A DNA stretch of 64,000 bases from Flavobacterium sp. KACC 22761 (GCF_034058155.1 NZ_CP139148.1:3906001-3970000); one strand, 5' to 3'; shown: positions 8,638 through 18,304, counted from the stretch's first letter. Notes: generated from the letters alone by a model not told the origin. Made by a program: numbers and translations.

Positions 8638-9681
8638 ATGAAATTTACAGCAGAACAAATAGCAGGAATTTTAGAAGGAGAAGTTGTTGGGAATCCCAAT
8701 GCAGAAGTTTCTCGGCTATCTAAAATCGAAGAAGGCGAAGATGGATCGCTTACTTTTTTGGCTAATCCAAAGTATGTCAATTATATATATACTACAAAAG
8801 CGACAGTTACAATTGTCAATGACAGCTTTATTCCAGAACAAGAAATTACCACAACTTTAATAAAAGTAGAAGATGCCTATGCTGCTTTTTCTAAGCTTTT
8901 GCATTTTTACAATCAAGTAAAATTGAATAAGACAGGAATCGAAGCGCAGTCGTTTATGTCTGAAGGAACAAAATATGGAGAAAATCTATATTTAGGAAGC
9001 TTTAGCTATATTGGACAAAATGTTGTTTTGGGTGATAATGTGAAAATTTATCCAAACAGTTTTATTGGGGACAACGTTGTGATTGGTAATAATGTGTACA
9101 TTTTTGCAGGAGCGAAAATTTATTCAGAAACCGTAATTGGTAACAATTGTACAATACATTCTGGTACTATTATAGGCGCAGATGGTTTTGGTTTTGTGCC
9201 AAATGAGGAAGGCGTATATAGCAAAGTGCCACAAATTGGAAATGTTATCATTGAAGATAATGTTGATATTGGTGCAAATACAACAATTGACAGAGCGACT
9301 CTTGGTTCTACGATTATCAGACAGGGAGTTAAACTAGACAATCAAATTCAGATTGCCCACAATGTTGAAATTGGCAAAAATACTGTTATTGCGGCGCAAA
9401 GCGGTGTTGCTGGTTCTACAAAAATTGGAGAAAGCTGTATGATTGGCGGACAGGTTGGTATCGCAGGCCACTTAATTATAGGGAATAATGTAAGGCTTCA
9501 GGCACAGTCTGGAGTAGCAAGAAACATTAAAGATGACGAAGTTTTACAAGGTTCGCCATCACTTGGATATAGCGATTTTAATAAATCATATGTTCATTTT
9601 AAAAACTTCCCTAAAATTGTTGCCGAAGTAGAAGAATTAAAGAAACAAATAATAAACCCAAAAAATGGAAATAATGGTTAA
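8638..9681 (+). CDS. lpxD: UDP-3-O-(3-hydroxyacyl)glucosamine N-acyltransferase LpxD
   Basis: LpxD adds the second hydroxyacyl chain to UDP-3-O-acyl-glucosamine in lipid A synthesis. The 347-residue protein has an N-terminal uridine-binding domain (about 1-100) and then a left-handed beta-helix of hexapeptide repeats such as [13 protein letters not shown]. Both family histidines are present: one in [12 protein letters not shown] and one in [14 protein letters not shown]-terminal helical extension follows. Its last 17 bases overlap lpxC-fabZ, indicating translational coupling in an lpxD, lpxC-fabZ, lpxA operon. A paralogue lacking the second histidine lies at 12701. Confidence 0.97.
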   Translation: MKFTAEQIAGILEGEVVGNPNAEVSRLSKIEEGEDGSLTFLANPKYVNYIYTTKATVTIVNDSFIPEQEITTTLIKVEDAYAAFSKLLHFYNQVKLNKTGIEAQSFMSEGTKYGENLYLGSFSYIGQNVVLGDNVKIYPNSFIGDNVVIGNNVYIFAGAKIYSETVIGNNCTIHSGTIIGADGFGFVPNEEGVYSKVPQIGNVIIEDNVDIGANTTIDRATLGSTIIRQGVKLDNQIQIAHNVEIGKNTVIAAQSGVAGSTKIGESCMIGGQVGIAGHLIIGNNVRLQAQSGVARNIKDDEVLQGSPSLGYSDFNKSYVHFKNFPKIVAEVEELKKQIINPKNGNNG

Positions 9682-11062
9682 ACAGAAGACCATCAAAAAT
9701 GAAATTTCACTAACAGGCGTTGGATTACACACTGGAAAAGAAGTTACAATGACTTTCAAACCAGCTCCTATTAATAATGGTTTCACTTTTGTTAGAGTAG
9801 ATTTGCAAGGTCAGCCAATCATTGAGGCTGATGCTAATTATGTTGTTAATACGCAAAGAGGTACTAATTTAGAAAAATTAGGTGTAAAAATACAAACTCC
9901 AGAGCACGTTTTAGCGGCAGTAGTTGGTTGCGATTTGGATAATATTATTATTGAATTAGATGCCTCTGAACTTCCTATTATGGACGGTTCATCAAAATAT
10001 TTTGTTGAAGCGATTGAAAAAGCAGGAATTGAAGAACAAGATGCGCAACGTAATGTTTATGTTGTAAAAGAAGTGATTTCTTTTACTGACGAAGCAACGG
10101 GAAGCGAAATCCTTGTTATGCCAAGCGATGAATATCAGGTTACAACAATGGTAGATTTTGGTACAAAAGTTTTAGGTACTCAAAATGCTACACTTAAAAG
10201 TATTGCAGATTTCAAAAGCGAAATCGCAAATTCTAGAACTTTTAGTTTCTTGCATGAATTAGAATCATTATTAGAAAACGGCCTTATTAAAGGTGGTGAT
10301 TTGAATAATGCAATTGTTTATGTAGATAAAGAGATTTCTGAATCTACAATGGAGAATTTAAAGAAAGCTTTTGGAAAAGATGAAATCTCTGTTAAGCCAA
10401 ACGGAGTTTTAGATAATTTAACTTTACACTATCCAAATGAAGCAGCAAGACACAAATTACTTGATGTGATTGGTGATTTGTCTTTAATTGGAGTTCGTAT
10501 TCAAGGAAAAATCATTGCAAACAAACCAGGTCACTTTGTGAATACTCAGTTTGCTAAAAAATTGGCAAAAATTATCAAAATTGAACAAAGAAATCACGTT
10601 CCAGTTTATGATTTGAACCAAGAGCCATTGATGGATATTCATAAAATCATGGCAATGCTTCCTCACAGGCCTCCATTTTTGTTGATCGACAGAATTATTG
10701 AAATGTCTGATCGTCATGTTGTTGGTTTGAAAAATGTTACTATGAATGAAAATTTCTTTGTAGGACACTTTCCAGAAGCACCAGTTATGCCAGGAGTTTT
10801 GATTGTTGAAGCTATGGCGCAAACAGGAGGAATTTTAGTTTTAAGCACAGTTCCAGATCCTGAAAATTATTTGACATATTTCATGAAAATTGACAATGTT
10901 AAATTCAAACACAAAGTATTGCCAGGTGATACCTTAATTTTCAAATGTGAATTGATTTCTCCTATCAGAAGAGGAATTTGCCACATGCAAGCAAATGCAT
11001 ATGCAAACGGAAAATTAGTAACTGAGGCAGAATTAATGGCACAAATTGCAAGAAAACAATAA
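9665..11062 (+). CDS. lpxC/fabZ: Bifunctional LpxC deacetylase / FabZ dehydratase
   Basis: This 465-residue fusion joins two steps that share hydroxyacyl-ACP metabolism. Residues about 4-305 are LpxC, the zinc-dependent UDP-3-O-acyl-GlcNAc deacetylase and committed lipid A step, with [16 protein letters not shown] and [12 protein letters not shown] carrying the metal and catalytic residues. Residues about 315-465 are FabZ, the 3-hydroxyacyl-ACP dehydratase, with [14 protein letters not shown] and the active-site [11 protein letters not shown] and EAMAQ. The fusion is characteristic of Bacteroidota. ATG 9665 and ATG 9674 are both possible starts; both overlap the end of lpxD. Confidence 0.97.
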   Translation: MEIMVKQKTIKNEISLTGVGLHTGKEVTMTFKPAPINNGFTFVRVDLQGQPIIEADANYVVNTQRGTNLEKLGVKIQTPEHVLAAVVGCDLDNIIIELDASELPIMDGSSKYFVEAIEKAGIEEQDAQRNVYVVKEVISFTDEATGSEILVMPSDEYQVTTMVDFGTKVLGTQNATLKSIADFKSEIANSRTFSFLHELESLLENGLIKGGDLNNAIVYVDKEISESTMENLKKAFGKDEISVKPNGVLDNLTLHYPNEAARHKLLDVIGDLSLIGVRIQGKIIANKPGHFVNTQFAKKLAKIIKIEQRNHVPVYDLNQEPLMDIHKIMAMLPHRPPFLLIDRIIEMSDRHVVGLKNVTMNENFFVGHFPEAPVMPGVLIVEAMAQTGGILVLSTVPDPENYLTYFMKIDNVKFKHKVLPGDTLIFKCELISPIRRGICHMQANAYANGKLVTEAELMAQIARKQ

Positions 11063-11134
11063 ATAATCAAATTTATTGTTTAGGTTTGTTGCCCTCAAAT
11101 TAGACTATTTTAATTTAAAATATAAAACATACAG

Positions 11135-11920
11135 ATGAATCAACCATTAGCATATGTTCATCCTGGCGCTAAAATCGCTAAAAATGTTGTAATTGAGCCT
11201 TTTACAACAATTCACAATAATGTTGTTATTGGTGATGGTACTTGGATTGGTTCAAATGTGACCATCATGGAAGGTGCACGCATCGGTAAAAATTGCAACA
11301 TTTTTCCGGGAGCTGTAATTTCTGCGGTGCCACAAGATTTAAAATTCGGCGGAGAAGATTCTCTTGCTATCATTGGAGATAATTGTACCATTAGAGAGTG
11401 CGTAACGATCAATAGAGGTACAGTTGCATCTGGACAAACTGTTCTAGGAAACAATTGCTTAGTAATGGCTTATGCGCATATTGCACACGATTGCGAAATT
11501 GGAAACAATGCAATTATTGTTAATGGTGTTGCTTTAGCAGGTCACGTAGTTGTTGGAAATCATGCCGTAATTGGCGGATTAGCGGCAATTCATCAATTTA
11601 TTCATATTGGAGATCATGCCATGATTTCTGGTGGATCGTTGGTAAGAAAAGATGTTCCTCCTTATACAAAAGCAGCAAAAGAACCATTGTCATACGTGGG
11701 AATCAATTCAGTTGGTTTAAGAAGAAGAGGTTTCACTACTGAGAAAATCAGAGAAATTCAGGAAATCTACAGAATTTTGTACCAAAAAAACTATAATACA
11801 ACACAGGCTTTGAGTATTATTGAAGCTGAAATGGAAGCGACTCCTGAGAGAGATGAAATTCTTGATTTTATTAGAAATTCATCAAGAGGAATTATGAAAG
11901 GTTATTCAGGAAATTATTAA
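11135..11920 (+). CDS. lpxA: Acyl-ACP--UDP-N-acetylglucosamine O-acyltransferase LpxA
   Basis: LpxA performs the first acylation of UDP-GlcNAc for lipid A. The 261-residue length is standard. A left-handed beta-helix of hexapeptide repeats begins at VHPGAKIAKNVVI, the catalytic His lies in AYAHIAHDCEIGN, and the family motifs FGGED and GINSVGLRRRGF are present, followed by the helical C-terminal domain. It follows lpxC-fabZ by 72 bases on the same strand, completing the early lipid A enzymes in order. Confidence 0.97.
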   Translation: MNQPLAYVHPGAKIAKNVVIEPFTTIHNNVVIGDGTWIGSNVTIMEGARIGKNCNIFPGAVISAVPQDLKFGGEDSLAIIGDNCTIRECVTINRGTVASGQTVLGNNCLVMAYAHIAHDCEIGNNAIIVNGVALAGHVVVGNHAVIGGLAAIHQFIHIGDHAMISGGSLVRKDVPPYTKAAKEPLSYVGINSVGLRRRGFTTEKIREIQEIYRILYQKNYNTTQALSIIEAEMEATPERDEILDFIRNSSRGIMKGYSGNY

Positions 11921-12013
11921 AAATAAAGTTTAATTGTTTATTTGTTTAATCGTGCAACCGAATAAACAGTCAAACGATTCAACAATTCAACAATAAAATA
12001 AAATTAAAACAAA

Positions 12014-12580
12014 ATGGCATCTACAGCAGATATTAGAAACGGATTGTGTATTAAATTTAATCACGACATCTATAAAATTATTGAATTTCTTCACGTTAAA
12101 CCTGGAAAAGGACCAGCTTTCGTAAGAACAAAATTGAAAAGTTTAACTTCAGGTAAAGTATTGGATAATACTTTTTCTGCAGGACACAAAATTGATGTGA
12201 TTCGTGTTGAAACACATACATTCCAATTTTTATATCCAGAAGGTGATGAATTTCACTTCATGAATGCTGAAACATTTGAGCAAATTTCTTTAAACAAAAA
12301 CATCTTAGATGCTCCAGATTTGTTGAAAGAAGGTACAAACGTAATGGTACAGATCAATACTGAGACAGATTTGCCTTTATCAGTAGATATGCCTGCATCT
12401 GTAATTCTTGAAGTTACTTATGCTGAACCAGGAGTAAAAGGAAATACCGCTACAAACGCTACAAAAAATGCTACTGTTGAAACAGGTGCATCTGTAAACG
12501 TTCCTTTGTTCATCAACGAAGGTGATAAAATCAAAATTGATACAGCTTCAGGTTCTTACATGGAGCGTGTAAAAGAGTAA
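12014..12580 (+). CDS. efp: Elongation factor P
   Basis: EF-P relieves ribosome stalling at polyproline. The 188-residue protein has the N-terminal KOW-like domain with the tip loop HVKPGKGPAFVRTKLK, whose Lys within PGKGP is the position modified in many bacteria. Two OB-type domains follow, ending in the GDKIKIDTASGSYMERVKE signature. I see no epmA or epmB modification gene nearby. It sits between lpxA and a second lpxD-like gene on the same strand; the 93-base upstream spacer is low-complexity AT-rich filler. Confidence 0.97.
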   Translation: MASTADIRNGLCIKFNHDIYKIIEFLHVKPGKGPAFVRTKLKSLTSGKVLDNTFSAGHKIDVIRVETHTFQFLYPEGDEFHFMNAETFEQISLNKNILDAPDLLKEGTNVMVQINTETDLPLSVDMPASVILEVTYAEPGVKGNTATNATKNATVETGASVNVPLFINEGDKIKIDTASGSYMERVKE

Positions 12581-12603
12581 TTCTTAATTAAGATAAATTT
12601 GAC

Positions 12604-12669
12604 AATGAGTCAATTAGAAAATTTGTGAATCGACAAAAATTTGTATATTCATATTCTAATTGACTCATT
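12604..12669. repeat. 16-bp inverted repeat in the efp-lpxD2 spacer
   Basis: The arms aatgagtcaattagaa (12604-12619) and ttctaattgactcatt (12654-12669) are perfectly complementary. The surrounding spacer (12590-12692) is made of repeated TCAATTAGAAAATT-like words. Similar words fill the hisA-hisF spacer at 48440-48550. Confidence 0.85.
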
Positions 12670-12700
12670 TTCTAATTGACAAATTTTCTAATTATACTAT

Positions 12701-13630
12701 ATGAAATTTCCAAAGAGTCATTCTTTACAAGAAATTGCAAATTTGCTGCATTGCGAATTTATTGGTGACAAAGACTTTCAGGTTTTGGGCATGAACGAAA
12801 TTCATGTTGTAGAGCCTGGAGATATCGTTTTTGTTGATCATCCAAAATATTACGATAAAGCTTTGCAATCTGCAGCGACTATTGTTTTAATTAATAAAAA
12901 AGTAGATTGCCCAGAAGGAAAAGCGCTTCTGATTTCTGATGATCCTTTCAGAGATTTCAATACTTTGACCAAACATTTCAAACCTTTTAAATTTGCAAAT
13001 GTTGCCATTGCTCCAACTGCAGAAATTGGCGAAGGAACTTTGATTCAGCCAAATAGTTTTATTGGAAATCATGTAAAAATTGGTAAAAACTGTTTGATTC
13101 ATTCGAATGTTTCAATTTATGATCATACAGTTATTGGCGACAATGTTATTATTCATGCAGGAACAATTTTAGGAGCAGATGCATTTTATTACAAAAAACG
13201 TCCAGAAGGTTTCGATCAATTAATTTCTGGTGGAAGAGTAGTAATTGAGGATAACGTGGGAATTGGTGCTCTGTGCACAATTGACAAAGGAGTTACGGGA
13301 GATACAACAATTGGAGCCGGAACAAAAATTGACAATCAAGTTCACGTTGGGCATGACACTATTATCGGAAAAAAATGCTTAATTGCATCACAAACTGGTA
13401 TTGCTGGATGTGTAATTATTGAAGATGAAGTTACACTTTGGGGACAAGTAGGGACAACAAGTGGCATCACAATAGGAGCAAAAGCTGTTATTATGGGGCA
13501 AACTGGTGTAACGAAATCAGTTGAAGGCGGAAAATCTTATTTTGGAACACCAATTGAAGAATCAAGAGAAAAGTTAAAGCAATTAGCCAATATCAAAAAG
13601 ATTCCTGAAATTCTAAATAAATTGAAGTAA
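12701..13630 (+). CDS. LpxD-like acyltransferase paralogue
   Basis: The 309-residue protein has the LpxD layout: an N-terminal domain (HSLQEIANLL, GDIVFVDHPKYYDKAL) followed by hexapeptide beta-helix repeats. The first family histidine is kept in NQVHVGHDTIIG. The second, present in lpxD at 8638 as GIAGHLIIG, is replaced here by the segment GTTSGITIG. Losing this residue suggests altered chemistry or substrate, so I do not assign lpxD. It is 38 residues shorter than LpxD. It ends one base before the NTF2-like gene, implying cotranscription. Confidence 0.85.
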   Translation: MKFPKSHSLQEIANLLHCEFIGDKDFQVLGMNEIHVVEPGDIVFVDHPKYYDKALQSAATIVLINKKVDCPEGKALLISDDPFRDFNTLTKHFKPFKFANVAIAPTAEIGEGTLIQPNSFIGNHVKIGKNCLIHSNVSIYDHTVIGDNVIIHAGTILGADAFYYKKRPEGFDQLISGGRVVIEDNVGIGALCTIDKGVTGDTTIGAGTKIDNQVHVGHDTIIGKKCLIASQTGIAGCVIIEDEVTLWGQVGTTSGITIGAKAVIMGQTGVTKSVEGGKSYFGTPIEESREKLKQLANIKKIPEILNKLK

Positions 13631-13631
13631 T

Positions 13632-13994
13632 ATGTCTATAAAAGAATTTGTTCAAAAATTTTATAAGTCGGATGCCTTAATTGATAGCGAAATCATGAAA
13701 ACGTACTTGCATCCAGAAATAAAATTGGAGTGGCACAGCACAAAAGGATTGATCGAAATGGATTATAATTCGATGTTGGATATGGCAAATGATTTAAGTC
13801 GCGCGTATGTGCGTTCTAAGGTCAGAATTAGTCATATTATTGAAGAAGATGACTTAGTTTCAATACGTTACTCACATTATGTAAAAACGATTGAAAACCC
13901 TCGAGAAGAGATGTTATTGGCACATTTTTCAACCATTTGGCAAATAAAAGATGATAAACTTTTCAGAGGTTATCAGATGAGTCAATTTTCTTAA
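13632..13994 (+). CDS. NTF2/SnoaL-like small protein
   Basis: The 120-residue product has the size and pattern of a cone-shaped NTF2-like (SnoaL) domain: an N-terminal helix, YLHPEIKLEWHSTKGLIEMD, then alternating strands ending in FSTIWQIKDDKLFRGYQMSQ. It lies one base after the LpxD-like paralogue and is presumably cotranscribed with it. NTF2-like proteins range from enzymes to ligand-binding proteins, so no reaction can be given. No signal peptide is visible. Confidence 0.8.
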   Translation: MSIKEFVQKFYKSDALIDSEIMKTYLHPEIKLEWHSTKGLIEMDYNSMLDMANDLSRAYVRSKVRISHIIEEDDLVSIRYSHYVKTIENPREEMLLAHFSTIWQIKDDKLFRGYQMSQFS

Positions 13995-14037
13995 TATTTT
14001 TTTGACAATAAAAGAGGCAAAATACATTACAAAACCT

Positions 14038-14045
14038 TATTTTTG
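14038..14045 (+). promoter_or_regulatory. TAnnTTTG promoter of sucD
   Basis: TATTTTTG lies 35 bases before the sucD ATG at 14081 in an 86-base AT-rich gap. No convincing -33 box is at the expected distance. Confidence 0.5.
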
Positions 14046-14080
14046 CAACACAATTTTAAAAACTACATAAAATATATATC

Positions 14081-14953
14081 ATGAGTGTTTTAGTTAATAA
14101 AGATTCCAAGATAATTGTTCAGGGATTTACAGGAAGTGAAGGAACTTTCCACGCTTCTCAAATGATTGAGTACGGTACTAATGTTGTTGGTGGTGTTACT
14201 CCAGGAAAAGGAGGTACAAGCCATTTAGATCGTCCGGTTTTTAATACAGTAAAAGACGCTGTTGATCAAGCTGGAGCTGATACATCTATCATTTTTGTTC
14301 CGCCAGCTTTTGCTGCTGATGCAATTATGGAAGCTGCTGACGCGGGAATTAAAGTAATTATCGCTATTACAGAAGGAATTCCTGTAGCAGATATGATTAA
14401 AGCAAATAATTATGTTAAAGAAAGAAGTTCAAGATTAATTGGGCCAAACTGTCCAGGAGTTATTACTCCAGGTGAAGCTAAAGTTGGTATCATGCCAGGT
14501 TTCGTTTTCAAAAAAGGAACAGTTGGTATCGTTTCTAAATCAGGAACTTTAACTTATGAAGCTGCTGACCAAGTTGTAAAGCAAGGTTTAGGAATTACTA
14601 CAGCTATTGGTATTGGTGGAGATCCAATCATTGGAACTACAACTAAAGAAGCTGTTGAATTATTAATGAATGATCCAGAAACTGAAGCAATCATTATGAT
14701 TGGTGAAATTGGTGGTCAATTAGAAGCTGATGCTGCTAAATGGGTAAAAGCTGATGGTAACCGCAAACCAGTTATTGGATTTATCGCTGGAGAAACTGCT
14801 CCTGCTGGTAGAACAATGGGTCATGCAGGTGCAATTGTTGGTGGTTCTGATGATACAGCTGCTGCTAAAAAGCAAATCATGAGAGACAACGGAATTCACG
14901 TTGTTGATTCACCAGCTGAAATTGGTAAAAAAGTAAAAGAAGTACTTGGATAA
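14081..14953 (+). CDS. sucD: Succinyl-CoA ligase alpha subunit
   Basis: The alpha subunit of succinyl-CoA synthetase carries CoA and the phosphohistidine for the TCA-cycle substrate-level phosphorylation step. The 290-residue length is typical. Visible signatures are the CoA-binding region [13 protein letters not shown], the GPNCPG motif, the nucleotide-related segment SGTLTYEA, and the active-site His in [13 protein letters not shown]. The beta subunit gene sucC is not in the window. A strong intrinsic terminator follows, so sucD is probably transcribed alone. Confidence 0.97.
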   Translation: MSVLVNKDSKIIVQGFTGSEGTFHASQMIEYGTNVVGGVTPGKGGTSHLDRPVFNTVKDAVDQAGADTSIIFVPPAFAADAIMEAADAGIKVIIAITEGIPVADMIKANNYVKERSSRLIGPNCPGVITPGEAKVGIMPGFVFKKGTVGIVSKSGTLTYEAADQVVKQGLGITTAIGIGGDPIIGTTTKEAVELLMNDPETEAIIMIGEIGGQLEADAAKWVKADGNRKPVIGFIAGETAPAGRTMGHAGAIVGGSDDTAAAKKQIMRDNGIHVVDSPAEIGKKVKEVLG

Positions 14954-14980
14954 TCTTCAAGTCTTGAAATAATAAATTCC

Positions 14981-15013
14981 AAAAAGTCTCAATTATTAGT
15001 TGAGACTTTTTTA
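14981..15013 (+). terminator. Terminator after sucD
   Basis: The stem aaaaagtctcaa (14981-14992) pairs with ttgagactttt (15000-15010), followed by T residues. Confidence 0.85.
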
Positions 15014-15091
15014 CATTTTAAAAACTGAGGTATATATAGAAAAAACTTAGCATCTCAGAACCTCAGTATCTTAGAAGCTAGAAAAGAAAAT

Positions 15092-15520
15092 ATGAGTAAA
15101 GAATTAGAAAAGTTTAAAGCAACAAGTAGTTTTGCTTTTACTATTGAGGACAGTTTAGAAGAAGTTTGCAACGCTCCAGAAGGAAGCGCTGGAATTTTTG
15201 TAGTTTATGCTGTTGAAGAAGGAGAGAAAGAGTTAATTATGGTTGGTTCGACAGGAACAGTTCAAAATGATGGAACGCTAAAGACTAAAAATGGCGGTTT
15301 ATACGATAAAATTGTAAACGGACATCAATTTGCAAAAACAGGAAGAAAATATTCTTGGCCAGCGCAAATGAAATTAGAAAACATTGCGGCTCTTGAAGTG
15401 GTTTGGTACGAAACTTTTAATGGTGATGTAAAAGCAATTCCAACGGCTGTTGAAGGGCAAGTTTTGCAAAATTTCCTAGATACGACCGGAAAATTACCAC
15501 GCTGGAATGTAGCTTTCTAA
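15092..15520 (+). CDS. Degenerate GIY-YIG-like protein
   Basis: The 142-residue protein shows a GIY-YIG-like outline: a GIFVVYA strand, MVGSTG, a GLYDKI helix where nucleases usually carry a catalytic Arg, then LEVVWYE and VEGQVLQNFLDTTGKLPRWN, where the Glu matches the metal-binding Glu of the fold. The second tyrosine/isoleucine strand and the Arg look altered, so it may be a non-catalytic relative. This is my inference from the pattern; the fallback is a conserved hypothetical protein. It is monocistronic, with a terminator at 15544. Confidence 0.6.
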   Translation: MSKELEKFKATSSFAFTIEDSLEEVCNAPEGSAGIFVVYAVEEGEKELIMVGSTGTVQNDGTLKTKNGGLYDKIVNGHQFAKTGRKYSWPAQMKLENIAALEVVWYETFNGDVKAIPTAVEGQVLQNFLDTTGKLPRWNVAF

Positions 15521-15543
15521 AGCTATTAAAAAAAAACATTCAG

Positions 15544-15577
15544 AAAGCCTTACTTGAATTAGTAAGGCTTTTTTTAT
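15544..15577 (+). terminator. Terminator after the GIY-YIG-like gene
   Basis: aaagccttact (15544-15554) pairs with agtaaggcttt (15561-15571), followed by a run of T. Confidence 0.9.
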
Positions 15578-15638
15578 GAAATTTTAGGTTTCGTTTTTTT
15601 GATTTTATATATTTAAAAACCAAAACAAAACTAACCCT

Positions 15639-18170
15639 ATGATCAAGAACTACTTGCTATTACTGGTACTGTGTATTTTTTCCTCAGTAAATTCCCAAAC
15701 AATTACTATTCCTGACGTTGATTTTAAGGCTAAACTTCTAGAAGCGGATGTTACTAATGATATTGCCAAAGATAATAATCAAAAAAATATCAAAATTGAT
15801 TCAAACGGAGATGGCGAGATTCAGGAAAGCGAAGCATTAGAAGTGCGTTTTTTAAAGATAACGTTTACTAAAGCAGTTAGTCTAGAAGGGATTAAAAAGT
15901 TTACTAATTTATGGGATTTGCAATGTAGCAAAAATCAATTGACAAGTTTAGATGTAAGCAATTTGCCAAATTTAACAGCAGTTTCGTGCTATGATAATAT
16001 GCTGACTTCGATAAATTTGAGTGGCTCAAATAAAATACTTGAATTAAATTGTTCAAGTAATTTTTTGACAGATTTAAATTTAACAGGATTAACTAAGCTC
16101 TTTAGGCTTGAATTTTATAGTAATTCTGTTGAAAATTTAGATCTTTCGAATTTACCTGAATTACTTTTTTTAGAGTGTGATGGCAATAGGTTAAAAAATC
16201 TAGATTTGAGTGGAAACCCCAAATTAGTATTTTTAAGTTGTGCAAATAATGAAATTTCGAACTTAGATTTATTAGATTTAAAACTTGTTAATTTATTTGT
16301 AAGTGGAAATAAGCTATCAGCACTAAATTTAGATAATAAAACCGAACTCCAAGCACTGAATTTTGAAAACAACCCATTATTAGATATTGAACTTGGCAAG
16401 CTAAATATGCCAAATTTGAAGATTTTGGTGTGCGGTGGTACTGCTACAACGAAATTTGATATTTCAAAGTTCAAAAACCTAACAATGTTATCTTGCGATG
16501 GGTTAAATTTGGAGGAATTAGATCTTACAAATCATAAATTTATAGAGTATTTGTGGTGTAGCAATAATAAATTTAAAAAATTGGATGTAAGCAATTTATC
16601 AAATCTAAAATCGTTTTATTTTGATTGGAATCCATTGTTAGAAACTGTTTTTATGAAAAATGGAAGCATTGAAAATGAGATATCTATGAATGAAACACCA
16701 AATTTAAAATACATTTGCGCAGATGATGATCAGTTGTCTGAAGTTCAAAGCATTGTGTCTTACTATAATTATAATAATTGTTTGGTTAATTCTTATTGTT
16801 CTTTTGAACCAGGAGGAGAGAATTATTCAATTCAGTTGACAAATCGTAATGATTTGAATAATAATGGCTGTGATGCTTTGGATATTCCAGCTTCTTTCTT
16901 AAAATTCAAAATTGATGATGGCGTCAAAGCAGGAAATTTTATAAGTAATGAAGCAGGAAAGTATGATGTAAAAGTTTCGGCAGGAAATTATAAAGTTACT
17001 CCAGTTTTTGAAAATCCAAGCTACTTTTCAATTTCTCCAACTTCAACCCAAGTTGAGTTTCCAACGGTTTCAAGCCCATTTCAACAGGATTTTTGTGTCA
17101 AAGCAGTAGGAGTTCATAATGACTTAGAAATTACATTTTTGCCAATTTGGCCATCGAGGCCTGGTTTTGCCGCTAGATACAAAATTGTGTATAAAAATAA
17201 AGGAAATGTTGCCCAATCGGGGACAATTAGTTTAGCATTTGATGATTCCGTTCTTGATTTAACTGGTGCAAATCCTTTAGTTTCGACAACCGCATCAAAT
17301 AAAATTTCATGGAATTTCACTAATTTAAAGCCTTTTGAATCGAGACAAATTTTACTAAATTTTAATATAAACGCTCCAACTGATATTCCAGCAGTAAATA
17401 ATGGCGATATTCTTTCTTATGTTGCAACCATAACTTCTTTTGCAACAGATGAATTGCCTATTGATAATACTTTTTCATATAATGAAACTGTTGTTGGCTC
17501 TTATGATCCAAATGATAAAACCTGTCTTGAAGGAAATATTGTTACTCCAAGTTTGATAGGTGAATATGTTCATTATATGATTCGTTTTGAAAATACAGGA
17601 ACTTATATGGCTCAAAATATTGTAGTTAAGGATTTGATTGATCTTTCAAAATTTGATATTTCGACTTTGGTTCCTACTAGTTCAAGCCATTCTTATACGA
17701 CAAAAATTTCTGATGGAAATAAAGTCGAATTTATTTTCGAAAATATAAATCTTCCTTTTAATAGTGTCAATCGAAATGGGTATATCGCCTTTAAAATCAA
17801 AACATTGCCAACTTTAAAAGTTGGTGACACTTTTGCAAATGAAGCTAATATTTATTTTGATTACAATTTCCCTATTTTAACCAATAAAGCGACTTCAACA
17901 TTTAAGGCGTTGGGAATACAAGACTTTGAGTTTTCTAAATATTTTAATATTCATCCAAATCCTGTAAAAGATGTTTTAAATATCAATTCAAATATTGAAA
18001 TGGAGAAACAAGCGATTTATGTTTATGATGCGCTAGGACAATTAGTAATTTCTGTTCCACATGCTGAGAAGGTTTCAAATATTGATGTTTCGAGACTTCA
18101 GGCTGGAAATTATATTTTAAAAATAAAATCAGATAAAGGAATTTCAGCCGTGAAATTTATTAAAAACTAA
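15639..18170 (+). CDS. Secreted leucine-rich-repeat protein with T9SS sorting domain
   Basis: The 843-residue protein starts with a Sec signal peptide (residues 1-20, ending NSQ). Near residue 50 is a calcium-loop-like DSNGDGEIQESEA. Residues about 75-360 are leucine-rich repeats of roughly 20 residues (LTSLDVSNLPNL pattern). A beta-sandwich region with the SYDPNDK motif follows, of a type found in many flavobacterial surface proteins. The end (HPNPVKDVLN ... LQAGNYILKIKSDKG ... KFIKN) is a type A T9SS C-terminal domain, so the protein should cross the outer membrane by T9SS and be anchored or released. The ligand is unknown. PorX at 5604 is a likely regulator of its export system. Confidence 0.93.
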   Translation: MIKNYLLLLVLCIFSSVNSQTITIPDVDFKAKLLEADVTNDIAKDNNQKNIKIDSNGDGEIQESEALEVRFLKITFTKAVSLEGIKKFTNLWDLQCSKNQLTSLDVSNLPNLTAVSCYDNMLTSINLSGSNKILELNCSSNFLTDLNLTGLTKLFRLEFYSNSVENLDLSNLPELLFLECDGNRLKNLDLSGNPKLVFLSCANNEISNLDLLDLKLVNLFVSGNKLSALNLDNKTELQALNFENNPLLDIELGKLNMPNLKILVCGGTATTKFDISKFKNLTMLSCDGLNLEELDLTNHKFIEYLWCSNNKFKKLDVSNLSNLKSFYFDWNPLLETVFMKNGSIENEISMNETPNLKYICADDDQLSEVQSIVSYYNYNNCLVNSYCSFEPGGENYSIQLTNRNDLNNNGCDALDIPASFLKFKIDDGVKAGNFISNEAGKYDVKVSAGNYKVTPVFENPSYFSISPTSTQVEFPTVSSPFQQDFCVKAVGVHNDLEITFLPIWPSRPGFAARYKIVYKNKGNVAQSGTISLAFDDSVLDLTGANPLVSTTASNKISWNFTNLKPFESRQILLNFNINAPTDIPAVNNGDILSYVATITSFATDELPIDNTFSYNETVVGSYDPNDKTCLEGNIVTPSLIGEYVHYMIRFENTGTYMAQNIVVKDLIDLSKFDISTLVPTSSSHSYTTKISDGNKVEFIFENINLPFNSVNRNGYIAFKIKTLPTLKVGDTFANEANIYFDYNFPILTNKATSTFKALGIQDFEFSKYFNIHPNPVKDVLNINSNIEMEKQAIYVYDALGQLVISVPHAEKVSNIDVSRLQAGNYILKIKSDKGISAVKFIKN

Positions 18171-18267
18171 TAATGCATATTAAGAGATAAAATCGTACAA
18201 AGTAAATATATCGACTTAATAGAATTAATTTTAACATTTGGCTTAGAGCCTTGTCAAATCAATATAT

Positions 18268-18304
18268 AGAGGCAGTTTCGAAATTAAGAAACTGTCTCTT
18301 TTTT
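18268..18304 (+). terminator. Terminator after the LRR protein
   Basis: agaggcagtttc (18268-18279) pairs with gaaactgtctct (18288-18299) with one G-U pair, followed by TTTTT. Confidence 0.85.

Noticed and set aside
9120..9341. Antisense reading frame inside lpxD
   Set aside because: It is a shadow of the hexapeptide-repeat codons with no start signal or family match, like the other antisense frames in this window.
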